64,000 nucleotides of DNA. Source: Rhynchonema sp. JSB1_4 (taxonomy: Eukaryota; Nematoda; Chromadorea; Monhysterida; Xyalidae). This document shows positions 37,674 through 49,701 of the stretch, one piece after another (the first letter of the stretch is position 1; every line of letters starts with the position of its first letter). Under the pieces are notes generated by a model that saw only the letters and a program-made list of their open reading frames with translations, made no database searches and was not told the origin of the DNA. Made by a program: the position numbers and the translations under genes. The stretch lies in the NCBI GenBank assembly GCA_030248065.1, contig JASAMV010003835.1:33751-97750 (forward strand), in the 5' to 3' direction.

Positions 37674-37884
37674 AAGGGGTAGCTGCACTAGTGTCACGCG
37701 GGCGTACGATTAATTTGCGGGCAGTACTTAACAGGCAGCATTTTGTGACTTTCCCACGCCCAAGCACGCACTAGGTCACACGCGTGCGGGTGCGTGCGAT
37801 AGTTAAGCAAAAAGTCGATAATTCTTAAGCACGTGCACGCAAATTAATCGTATACCCGCGTGCGCACTAGTGCAACTACCCCTT
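37674..37884. mobile_element. 211 bp MITE downstream of TMPPE
   Basis: Inverted ends AAGGGGTAGCTGCACTAGTG and complement (CACTAGTGCAACTACCCCTT), with paired inner blocks ACGCGGGCGTACGATTAATT/AATTAATCGTATACCCGCG. It is non-coding, with no clear target duplication. Confidence 0.75.
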
Positions 37885-40800
37885 TCCTGGAAATGTACTG
37901 TAGCAATCACCAGGCCATGGTCTTGTCGTCAAATCATCTGAGGCCCAAATGAGCGCGAAAACTAAAACATGTGTTCGACGACTTTATTTGACGAGTTGAT
38001 TTGACCACATTACTATAAGCCCATGCCTCATTGCGGGCTACAGGCATGTGTGCTTGTGAATAAGTTACACAGCAGCACAACAACAGCGGTCACATTTTGA
38101 ATCTGTCACACGCTGAATCTGTTTCGTGTTCCTTTTTCATTATAACCTGATAATAGCGTTTGTTTTAGATTTTATATCATTTCATGCAATGTGAGATAAT
38201 CTTGTGTGACAATTGTGATAATCTTGTATTTCCGACGTCATTCCAACAGCTAGACCGTTGTCCAGCCGGTGCAGAGTGTGATATTCAGTCTCTGGCTCTT
38301 GAGCTTCTTTTTGTTTATTTATTATTCTCAGTTTATGGTCGACTATGGTACAGCTCTTACTTTGGACTTACGTATAGTCATGTTTAGCTGAACAGTGCAT
38401 CTCAAGCGACGATTGAATATTGATTCCGTGCTTGCATTTTTGTGCACCAGTCTCAAAATATTGTGATTCGTTTTTGCGAACAAAGTCAACTTTATTCTAA
38501 TCCTTATGTGTCCTAAATTGTGCTTTCATTGATAATTGACAATGGTGATCGACACTAATCAGAAAATGTACAGGAATAAAGTTTAGAAATTGACCGCTGT
38601 CAAAGCTTTGTGACGCCCTTTGCATTTGAATGTTATGCAGCATATGACACACGAATCTAGGTAGTGCCAGAGTTGGGCAATGGTCGAAGAATGTTTGACA
38701 AGCATGGGACAAAAAAACGATTTTCCTTGAAAATCCGGACACTTTTATTAAAATACCAGAAAAAAGGAAATCAGTATTCTGAAAAAGCGAAAAACGCCCA
38801 ACAGTATTCAAAAGCAACATTTTATTGAAAAAACCGTCGTTTTTTGTCCATCCTGACTAGGGCACGCCATGCCAGCTGCAATGTGTATAACTTCTGCCCT
38901 TCCTCGGCAACCGTAACTTTCGTAGTCGGATATTTTAGGGTCACGACACTAACAAAAATCATTGTAGCAAAGTGCTCTCCGTAATTCGGAGCGAGAAACC
39001 CATTGTCGTACAGTATGTTAGCGAATCTAAAAAGAAAAATACTCCTTGTTCCTATATTTCAGGTAAGACAATTGTTCGATGAGGGTTTCAGTCGCGCGCA
39101 TTGCGGTGTTCGCCTCTCGTTTTTTAAGGCACGGGTCGGATTTACAGAGGTTGGGGTTGGGTCAGGCTCGCACCTTAAACCGTCGTCGGTGATCATTTTC
39201 CTGGGAATTTTGTGTAACAACTGTGGTCGAACACGGTGTTCAAATTTGCTTCACTAAAGAAATTTAACCAAATTTGTGCAGAATTCACCTTCGCTTCGTT
39301 GTGTTCTAAAATTGCACGCATGTTTCTGATGACGCCAAAAGTAATGATGTATTTAATTGTATATCATCAATTGTGTTTGAATTTGCGAGCGCTCAAAACA
39401 AAGCATTTGACCCACTCACTAAAATTATCAATATTTTATGAATTTTTTCGGCATTCCGAGTAAATATTGTACAGTCTATACATATGTACTGTATATATCG
39501 CTAGTTTTGCAATGCAAACAAAAGAAACAACTGTTTTTGAAATTTAATTTCATTTTGAGAAACTTTATTCACAATACATGTATACAATGTGCTGCTTATT
39601 TGCTTGTACTGTGCTGCAGCAGACAAACAGGCGTGTGATTTGCGTATTTTGCTTTTTAATGCGAAACAAGTAGAATAACATTGCTGCTGTGCTGAATTCA
39701 GAATATTAGTACCAAGCGTATAAATTACACGCCGAACCGCGTTGTTTTCGCGGCACAACGAGAACTTTATTGCAGAGAACTGCTGGCATTGAGCTCTATG
39801 CGCGGTGTCAATATTCTAAACTGAGCCCATGGATACATTGTTTCGACCGCTTCAAATGTAGTGTCACAATTTTCCGGTGTCACGTTTTTGATTAGCATTG
39901 AGTTCATGTAGAAAAAATTACCTGAACAATTCTAAACATCATCATTGCACCTTGACACGTGTTTTTTCATTGGAATAGCGCGCCTGCAATTCACAATCTA
40001 TTATGCGTAACTGATTGTTAACAAAAATATGTAACATGAACTTCACCGCGTATATGTCTCATGTTGTAAACAGATGTGAACATAAACATTTGCTTTATGC
40101 TAACCGCAATTAATTTGACAGCTTAGTTCGAAAAATGGTAGATAAAATGGACCATGTAAAATCTACCTGTGTTAGCCTCAGGCCTGAACCTGAGTGTGAG
40201 AGTTATATTTCAAGCGTGCAGTCGCGAAAAACTAACGCCCGGTTTCAGTTATGAGAGCGCCATTTCCGGTTTTTCCATGTTACTTTTTTCAGTCGGTGTA
40301 GATTTGTTGCTTTCTAAGGCAGGTATTTTTGATGGTGGTATACCATTTGAAAATGTAACATTCGCACATTCACGAGTTAATCTTCTCATAACACATCATA
40401 TTGCTGTTCGTTTTTTACCCCTAGTCCATAATATCCGACTGCAAAAGTGTCAAAGTCACTTTGACACAGGATTATGCTGCAGTCTTTATGATCCCCTAAT
40501 TGGGTGTGAGCGCGTGCATTTTTGACATTCAAAAAACACGTGTTGTTGTCATGTTCTGGTGTGCGACATTTACCGTTAACAAGTTTACTGGGTGACCAAA
40601 AAGTTCACCTACCAGGCCAGACAACTAATACATTTTTGAGGCAGAAAAGCTTGGTCAAAGTTTGCATTTGATTTGCAGAAGTCGATAAAGACGCACTTTG
40701 TGGAACTTTCGAGCCACTCTTTATCAGTCGTTGCACATATCCGTTAGTTGATGTCATGTCACAATGTGCAATGCACACAATTGCGTTCAACTGGTTTGAA

Positions 40801-41373
40801 ACTCGGATAATACGCATAGATCCTCTCTCCTCTTCTTCAGATTCAGCTGCATGCTGCTCGTATGCGTGGGTGGGTGCTGGTGTGCTTGATACCAGTTTGA
40901 TTGGTATATCCGTAAATTGAAACGTGCTTTTGTACAGCGCTGTTTGCGGTGCGTGTTTGCTTCCGGGAAACTTCAGGTGCATAGTGCATCAGCCTTCGAT
41001 ATGAAAACCCAGATTTAATCGAACCTGAACGCAGTTGCAGGCATTATCCCCTGCGGGTTGCGCTGCGAGTGTCACCAAACACACGAGTGCCTTCTCATGG
41101 TGATGCGTGAGTTCTACCTACTACAGTATTGCGCGCATTTTTTTCAATTTCACATTTAAAGAGTGTCACAATCAAGTTTGTTGCAATTCTGAATTGAGGA
41201 AGCTCTTACGTTGAAATACTGAATGCTTTTTGCGTGGATTTCCTGTTCGTAGGACCCTAATGCATGAACTATAGGATTTGCACAGATAACAGAACTGGGT
41301 CACGTAATTCCATCAAGATCTCTTAAAACAATCCCATTACTGATGTTTCAGAACAGGCCTGGTGTTTACAAGG
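37885..41373. other. Intergenic; one eroded hAT MITE
   Basis: No exon can be supported. A degraded hAT MITE (CAGAGTTGGGCAA to TTTTTGTCCATCCTG) lies at about 38668-38855. The right edge holds a TGATGTTTCAG acceptor (41341) that opens the 5' exon of the next gene, implying an upstream non-coding exon or a trans-spliced leader. Confidence 0.5.
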
Positions 41374-44300
41374 ATGCGAGTGCTACACCTGCTAGCGTCA
41401 TTATGTGTCTTCATATATCCCGTTGGCTGCTTGCCAAATAATGTATCCAATCGACAACGTCGTCTACAGTATCGGCGACGTCAGGCTACTATGGTAAATA
41501 ACAGTAATCGAAATCTTCGCGATTTGCCCGTACCGCCTGACCTCGACTATGTTTATGCAAACAGTGATGTCTTTGGTCATCCGGCGTTTCAGGTTATACT
41601 TTTGAGGTTTTTTTTTTGGAAAGGGCGGTAATTTGGGCACAAACTCTGTCTGACGTGCCACCAAATTAGCAAGACACCACGTTTTGTCAGCGCACCGTAT
41701 GGTAACCTCATGAACAATCCTGATTATTTTTCGTTCGAAATCGTGCATAAATTTAGGCCAAACCCCGTGATAAAAAGACATAACTTCTGCTGCTGCAGAA
41801 CCGCGGCGATCGCGGTCCCGATAATCGTCAACCAGTGCGCACGACCAAACGCGCCCGGTCAGCATCGTTCCCGGGCATTGTCACTCCACTACATCTCACT
41901 GCGCACACACAACGCGTGACCAGGTCACAGAAGTATCCCGGATTCCCCGGGCATGCCGATCCGCTGGTTGAACCAGGTTGGAAACCCAAATATTGTTGCC
42001 GTATTTTCGGGTGACGGCATCCCCAAAGTACCACACGACATTCTATGAAATCTTTTCCCGACTGCAGTCTTACAAGGCTTAAAATCCGCCGTTAATCTGC
42101 TGATCCACAACATGGTAACCGCCTGCGGTGCCTGATTATGTCGAGCACAAAGAGGGTGGTATAGTCCGTCCATCAGCTCATGGCACTTTTGATTGGGAGG
42201 TTCTGGTTCCGTTGGGAAGAATTGTTCCTCCGCAAGGCAATGTCAGAGAAAACGGCAAAAATAAAATAAAAACCGATTTCTCTTTCTTTTCTTTTTCGTA
42301 AGTCAACCGGAACCGGAACAGCTCTGGATCCTGTCAAGCTTTTCAGCTGATAAAAAGTGCCATGAGCTGATGGATGGACTATACACAGAAGTGTGTCTGT
42401 CTCAATATTAAAGTTTTTGGATACACGGCCTGTCTTGACTCAACACAATATATGCAAATTTGCTTGGTTCCAACTCAACGCAATACTCGCACATTATCAG
42501 CTGATTCGCACATCCTCTTGCAGGCTACTACACGAACAAGCCCGGTGCTTCGACACCTATTCAAACGGCGGAAACATTCGCCCCCTTCGATCTCGATGAC
42601 GGGAATGCCGGCGAACATTTCGTGATTGTTGAACGACACACAACCCCATTCAAACCGAAACCATCCAATCCTCCTCCGTCAACCAAAAAACCCAGATCTC
42701 CTCCTCGCACTGCTCCACGTCCAGGTGCGGATGATGTTGAGTACGTGGACCTGCCGGAAATCTATGAGGACATACAAAACAGTCGTGAGGACAGGTGTGT
42801 TTATTTTTTGAAACATTTTTTGCTTTTATCCGCTCATGTGCTGACGTTCATTGCGCGCGTGTTTGTTTTTCTTTATAAGCATTGGATCGGCCCGTTATGT
42901 TATTGGAGGTCATGGTAAAGAGTTCATATTAATGCCGGGCACATCGCCCGCGTGTGAAAGCACATGCATTGATATGGGCAAAAGTCACAGAAAATAAAAC
43001 TCATAAAGCAAAACTTTCCATTAATGCTCTTCACAGGTCGCACAACGCTTTCGATCCGTTCAGCAACGCACCCGGCTCCGTGCCCCGGCAACCAACAGCC
43101 GTTCGGACAGCAACCACGTTCGCGGACGACCGTGAACTGCCCAAACCCACGCCGCCTCAGACTGCACCTCAGCATTTCAAAACCGTGTCCAGGCCGCAGT
43201 CCGACACACATCGTGCCAACCTCTCACCGCCGGTTGCTGATACTTATCCGGGACCGCGTGAACCGCCCAAACAGGAATATACACCAAAACCAGCACCGCC
43301 GCCCAATAATTATCCGCCGGAGCCCAGACCGAGTCCCGCTGAGTATGTGTCCTCGACAGCGCCGCCGACGCAAGCTTACCCACAAAGTAGCACCCCTCCG
43401 TCTTACCCCTCTCCACCACCTCCCCCACAGTACCCTGCAGCCACACCAGCGCCCAGTTCTCAATACGATGCTACCCCATCTACACCTGGGTATCCCGATC
43501 AGCCGGTGACGCCACAGTATCCGTCATCCCCGGCGCCCCGGTACCCTGCGTCAAACCCCTCCACTGTCGAATATAATGAACCGACCAGTCCCCAATACCC
43601 GCCAACACCTTCTCTCAGACCGGCACCCAGTTACGTGCCCACTGTACCTCCCCAACCCGCCAGTTACCCGGCACCAGCCAAACCTCCGCAGCCCAGGTAT
43701 CCGAGTCAGCAGCAAAAAGTGCCCAGTCAGGCGTACCCATCATCAGCACCCGTCACGGCCTTTCCACCACCTCCACAACCCGCCGGAGCATACCCTGCCG
43801 GTCAAACACCGGCACCAGCTTATCCACCCCAAACTCCGCCTCCCCAGCCAGCATACCCACCGCAAACTCCGGCACCACAACCTCAATATCCACCTCAGAC
43901 TCCGCCACCCCAGCCAGCATACCCACCGCAAACTCCGGCACCACAACCTCAATATCCACCTCAGACTCCGCCTCCTCAGCCAGCATACCCACCGCAAACC
44001 CCGGCACCACAACCTCAATATCCACCTCAGACGCTGCCTCCCCAGCCAGCTTACCCACCTCAGACTCCGCCTCCCCAGCCAGCATACCCACCGCAAACCC
44101 CGGCGCCCCAACCTCAATACCCGCCTGAGACTCCGCCTCCCCAGCCAGCTTACCCACCTCAGACTCCGCCTCCCCAGCCCGCATACCCACCTCAGACTCC
44201 GCCTCCCCAGCCAGCATACCCACCGCAAACCCCTGCACCCCAACCGCAATACCCACCTCAGACTCCGCCTCCCCAACCTGCTTACCCACTTCAGACTCCG

Positions 44301-47300
44301 CCTCCCCAACCAGCTTACCCAGCGCAAGCTCCGGCCCCCCAGGTTTATCCACCGCCCAACACCCCTCAGCCTTCTGCGGGTTACCCAGCTTCTCAACCCC
44401 AGACTCCGCCAGCGCAACCAGCCCCAATTTACCCACCCCCAAACACTCCACCTCCCCAACCAGCAGCGGCTTACCCAGCGGCCAGCCCAGCACCGCAACC
44501 GCAATACCCGGCTCAACCATTCGCTCAAGCGGCCACTGGAATCGACCCGTATCCACCACAACAACCCGGTTAGCATATGACACTTGATTTAGAATATTTG
44601 ATGCCACGTGTATAAGCATACGTATTTGATTTACAAGCAGCTTACTGCTCCTGTGAGATTTTGCTACTCATGTGAGATCTTGCTGCTTATGCCCAAGATA
44701 TGGCACTTACATATGCGTGGAAATCAAAGTTTTTATTGTCATGTGGTTTTATATAATATCACTGATCTCAAGACCTTTGCCTTGTTTCCAGCGCCTGCCC
44801 CGTCCTCCAGCTACAGTGGTCAAGCTTCAGCTACAGGGGGTGCAGCTTTTGCGGGCAATCTTGGCTCTCAAGGGGGATACCCCGTTGGTGCCACACAGCC
44901 ATCTACGTCACCAAGTGAGTCAACTGCTAGGCACTCCTTATGCGTGCGCCAATAACATTCTAAATTTCGTTGTTGTGCTTCACCATATACATAGGTATCC
45001 GTGCCCCGTTGATCCCAGCCTGCGGAAAACATTCAGCCTTGTGTGGCTCGCTCAGTCAATGCGTTCCGACAAGTCGGGTCTGTGACGGAAATGTTGACTG
45101 TCCCGATGGTTTGTACATTGAATATATTTACATTTTTAAATTTATTTTTACAGCATATTTGTGCATACCTTGTAAATCAACCTGAGTTTCAAAACCCTGT
45201 GTGTCAGCTACATAATGCTGCATCCGACCAATGAACCTCGGCGGAATCGCTCTGTACATACAGTATAGTGAACGACAGTTTGCCCCCAATCTCCCAACCT
45301 TCCAATACTCGGCAGCTATTCAACTATTCTTCCTATGACAGAAAATGATCATGTCACACTACAAGGAGGACAGACTGAAGAGAACCCCCTTCACTGCCGT
45401 GTCTTGCCGCAGGTTCTGACGAACGCGCGTGCACGTCCCCCGTACGGTGTTGGCCGGCTGAATTCGCGTGTGTGAGTCTGACGCAATGCGTGCCGTTGTT
45501 GAGACGATGTGATGGCAAGGCCGATTGTTATGATAAATCGGATGAAGAGGTTTGGTGTAAATCACACTTTTAGTAGCGCACACAATGTACGGGGAGTGGC
45601 TTATGGCCTGTCGTAACACCTTGACATAGTGGACAACGTATTTGTGTATGCGAATACACTTTGTGGGCACATGCGGCGCAATGCGTGATGGGGCTGGGGT
45701 TCAGACCCTAAGTCTAATACCGCGCCGGCTGCCTGGTTGCTGATTCGCTAGTTTAGACAGGATCCAACCCCAAAAACCCGATGGTGCATAGGTACATACC
45801 CTACACTTCCAGCGGGTTCAGTATCTTTATGGGCCAGTGAACCTTTTGGGCCACAGTACGTTTTGGGCCACATTATGTTTCGGACCAGGAACCTTTTGGG
45901 CCAGGTGCCTTTTGGGTCAGGTACTTTTTGGGCCACATGTGCATGGTGCACTTTTTGGGCCAGGTTACCTTTTGGGCCAGGCCATGTTATACCTATCGAA
46001 CCATGCACCTTTTGGGCCAGGTACCTTTTGGGCCAAGTACGTTTTGGGTCAAGTACTTTTTGTGCCACGTGTGCATGGTGTGCCGGGCCACATGTTTATT
46101 TTTACTCAAATGACAGCCTGAACCAGGATCACGTCCACAATACCTATGGCGAACTGATCTAGCGTCGATTATGTGAAAGTTGCACAACAGATGCCACATT
46201 CATTTTGGCCAAGGTTTAGGCTTTTAGATCAAAAACATCAAGTACTACATATGAGGGGCACAGCTGTATGGGTACCATTTGCGACAGACATGCCAGAGGG
46301 ACATACCCGCGTGTTGCAGTATGCGCCTGTCTGACTGACAAAAGTGTCATAATTACCGATGACAAAACACTCACAACCTTTCCGTTTGACAACAAACATT
46401 CTTTTTGGTTGATTTCTTTTTTATCTGATCAAATCATCCTGTGTACCGTTTCTGTCAACTCTTTAGGCACTATTTGTAGTCTTGTTGAAACATTAATGGC
46501 TCTCCGAATGTTGGAAATCGAAAGTGCGCATTATTTATCGATCGCCATCAACATACAAGCATAGACGTAGACGGCAGGTTGGTTGATGTTACATGAAGTA
46601 TTATATAAGGCACGTGGGTAAAAAACCATTTGACGGCGCGCGTCACATTTCAACAGTTTTTATGGGTGCCCACTCTTGATCATGATGTGATTTTTTGGGG
46701 CTTTGTAAGCTGAATTTAGCATCCGGAAGGAAGCCAGATTAATTTTGGTTGCAAAATCTGGTTACTTGTGTGTGATGTTGTTCGAGGGTTAACTGCGGAT
46801 TGTGATCCAAAATAGATAGATTGCCTGTTAAAAAATTGACTATACCAAAAAGCGATATCAAACTTAAGTGATCGGATCAGACCAGTTCTGTCTTGGTGAC
46901 GTGACTTCTTTGAACTAAGAATATTAAAAAATTAGTGATGCCACTCATTTGGAATAGCGTAAAATATGTTCGCCGACCTAAGATGAATAACTTTTAAGCT
47001 GGAGGAATTTAGTACTCCAGTAATCGGGGCATGCGCGGTAGCTTTTACATGAACGGGCAGAGCCATATTTCCACTAGTTTGTTTGCGAGAGCAAACATTT
47101 TCAACTTGTGTTCTTAACATCCTTAATGCAAGAAACACGTGCGACCAAGGCAAGTTACATCCGATCCGATCACCAAGCTTGATATCGCTCTATGTGTAAA
47201 GAGGGTACAGAATCTATTGTGCTGTTCTAATCTCCATACATATATAGCGTGGTCAAAAAGTACCTTTGCCAGGTTAAGGATACTACATGCCTCATGTGGC

Positions 47301-48386
47301 CCAAAAAGTACTGTGGCCCAAAAGGTTCACTGGCCCATAAGCCCATAACGACACGGAACTTTCCAGTTCAAGTCCATATGAAGTCCTTTATATAAAGGAT
47401 TTAGCCCAATTGAAGGAAATTCCAACCACCACCCGGAGTACCGGTCGTAACAAGCAGCTAAGAACATGCAGCAGAATACACATTCAGCAATCTCCTGTGC
47501 ATTTCGGTATCTGATGTTTCAGGGTTGTTCATCAGATGAGATCAAGCTTCTACTGGGCATTCGCCGTCGTCAGGCGCGATTGGTGCCGGAACTTCACCAG
47601 GAACGCAGCACTCGGCCCCAACCGTTGCCTGAATCTCAAAGGCAACGGCTCAGGGTCACTACCGAGCACCCGGACCGATTGAGGTCACGATTGTTGTTGA
47701 GAACGCAAGCTCGACCCCAGACAACAACGACGACTGCGACCACTACCACAACACAAAGAAATCGTGGAGTGCACAGACGATGCAGGGTGTGCTTGTGCTT
47801 CGGTGCTTGGCTTGGTTCTTGCGGTAGCCCCGTCAATTTTTGGGTGTGCGATACTTTCAACAACACTAATTTCGACCTGCGTGAAAGTTTTCATTCATCT
47901 CGAAAGAAAAACCTTTACGCTTTTGAGAAGCTTAGTTCGCCGACTCCAACACAAAGTACGGTGCTTTGAAAAATTGGTGAGCTCCATCTCCGTTCACTGA
48001 CGATACGAGAATGAACTTAAGAAAATCCCGCCCACACGCACAGCCAAACAAAACAAAAAAAACTGACGAACGGCACCAGAGCAGACAAGATCACTCTAAA
48101 TTTCCGCATTTATCCGTTTCAGCCGGACGAATTCCGCTGCGCTGATGGTGGTTGTCTGCCGTCGTCAGTGGAGTGCGATGGCAGCACCGATTGTCCGGAT
48201 GGGACGGATGAGCGCGCACAACTTTGTGGTGTCGGCGACCAGGAAACGCAACGCGAACGCGTTTTGCGACAACATCAGGCCCGACAGAGACTGGCGCAGT
48301 TTGTCAACAATCGACAGGGCAGACTCGCACTCAGACAGTCACTCAGGCGCAGACACAACGAACAACAGCAGAGACGCAGGCACTGA
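41374..48386 (+). CDS. Secreted Pro-rich protein with three LDL-receptor class A modules
   Basis: Nine exons give about 1033 residues: 41374-41592, 41799-41976, 42524-42794, 43037-44568, 44792-44914, 44995-45108, 45413-45549, 47523-47786, 48123-48386. All phases match and the total is divisible by three. A signal peptide (MRVLHLLASLCVFIYPVGC) is followed by a basic stretch and an acidic Asp/Tyr/Glu segment (DDVEYVDLPEIYEDI). A 1.5 kb exon then encodes about 500 residues of YPPQTPPPQPA-type repeats. Exons 6-9 hold three LDLa modules with six Cys and acidic calcium sites (CDGNVDCPDG-SDE, CDGKADCYDKSDE, CDGSTDCPDGTDE), each split by an intron, then an Arg/Gln-rich tail ending RRRH. It is probably an extracellular matrix, cuticle or eggshell component (inference). 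AATAAA at 48702 is a likely poly(A) signal. A transposon lies in intron 7. Confidence 0.85.
43795..44330 (+). repeat. Coding tandem repeat, 33 bp unit (YPPQTP.PQP.)
   Basis: About 16 in-frame copies of an 11-residue unit alternate YPPQTPPPQPA and YPPQTPAPQPQ. The nucleotide units are nearly identical, so recent expansion or homogenisation is likely and the copy number may vary. Confidence 0.85.
45827..47340. mobile_element. 1.5 kb TIR element in intron 7 of the Pro-rich LDLa gene
   Basis: The left end TTATGGGCCAGTGAACCTTT is complementary to the right end (...GGTTCACTGGCCCATAA), and the match runs about 45 bp. The left 280 bp is an array of TTTTGGGCCAGGTAC/TTTTGGGCCACAT words and the right end has two complementary words. 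No transposase is recognisable; a frame at 46268-46564 has no known match. No target duplication is evident. Confidence 0.75.
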
Positions 48387-49701
48387 TCTGGATACAGTTA
48401 TTCAAAAAAGAAAGTCTCGTTTGACCAAGGGCGATTCAAGTTTGATAGCGCTTGCTATAAAAAAATGAATTTCTGATTTGCAGTTTGTCAATATGTTTGG
48501 GTAGCAGCTCAGTGGTAACAGTTGCCCGCCAAAATATGATCTTTGTGACATGAAATGAAATGAGTTTTTTGCACATGAAATGTGTGTCAAGTCAAACGTG
48601 GCGTTATGTATGATTTACTCGTATGTACATGTCCTATTCACGCATTTGTTATTTTTGTAGCATCGTATTTCTCAGAATGTGCATTTTGTTTAGTTTAGTG
48701 GAATAAACCCTATTTACCTGAGTGACCTTGGCAAGTAAACCACCAACTGTACATACTGTATATTTCTTCCTTTTTCTTTAACCTCTGCCGCACACACAAC
48801 CTCTGACGTAACTGCTAAGACCGACGAAACAAAACACTGATTCATTTCGTAAAAAAGCACTTCTTCTTTTATTCTTTCGCGATAAAAGTCGAGGTTTTGC
48901 ATACATATAATGGTAACCATGCATATGAGTTTTGAACATTCATCCGCAGACCGAATGTTTCTCAAAAGTTCCATGACAAAATGTTGCAACAGAGAAACGA
49001 TCGGCATGTTTATGTGCGCGGCACTACTATTCAGATTTTGTAACAAAATAAAGTTCTAGACATTATTGCAACGTGAACGTTGTGGTCATTCCACGAAACT
49101 TCGACAAAACCAGAATTTTGACACATTGACTTCATATTTTTATCATAAACAGCGAAGCACATGTTTCGAACGTGTAAATTTCTGCATTCACGCTGACAAA
49201 CAAATAAAGCAAACTAATTTTAGTATTCAAATGAATTGTATTTTTACAAGCGCACGACAAGCATTCGCAAAAGACGCGCTGTTTGAATGTTTAGTTCATA
49301 GTTAATCGCGAAAAAAAACTCAAAAAAATTCAACGTATTGTCAGTCGGCGAAGTTTAACGAAGACACTATTCTCTGTTCATTAATATCATGACGCAGAAA
49401 TTGACCCATCGCATTGTACTTCACATAGGCATTACTTTCGTTAGCATAAACACTGCATCTCATTTACGTATGTACGTGAACAACAGCGTGAGGCTTCCGG
49501 GCGTAAGTTATGTTAATTTGTCTTCTACTGTATCATTCAACTTATCATTAGGCTAAGCAATGGAAATGTTCATGAGAAATTAACAAAAACAACCATTTAC
49601 TGATTTCCCAATCCTGTCTTCCAGCAGCACCACATAATTATCATGGTTATTCACTCAAGATCCTGATCTCCAACCACGCCCATGACAAGCGCAGCTGAGT
49701 G
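48387..49701. other. Spacer between two LDLa genes
   Basis: It holds the AATAAA of the upstream gene (48702) and a tRNA-like A-box head at about 48496. No exon was seen. Confidence 0.5.
48702..48707 (+). terminator. Poly(A) signal AATAAA
   Basis: A canonical hexamer 316 bases past the stop of the Pro-rich LDLa gene, followed by T-rich sequence. Confidence 0.45.

Noticed and set aside
43743..44619. Long minus-strand frames opposite the Pro-rich exon
   Set aside because: They are shadows of the 33 bp coding repeat; the plus frame has the splice-consistent model and known domains downstream.
45546..45573. Gene end after the second LDLa module (KSHF stop)
   Set aside because: Reading through gives a stop, but a phase-0 donor GAG|GTTTGG joins to 47523 and supplies the sixth Cys, followed by a third module.
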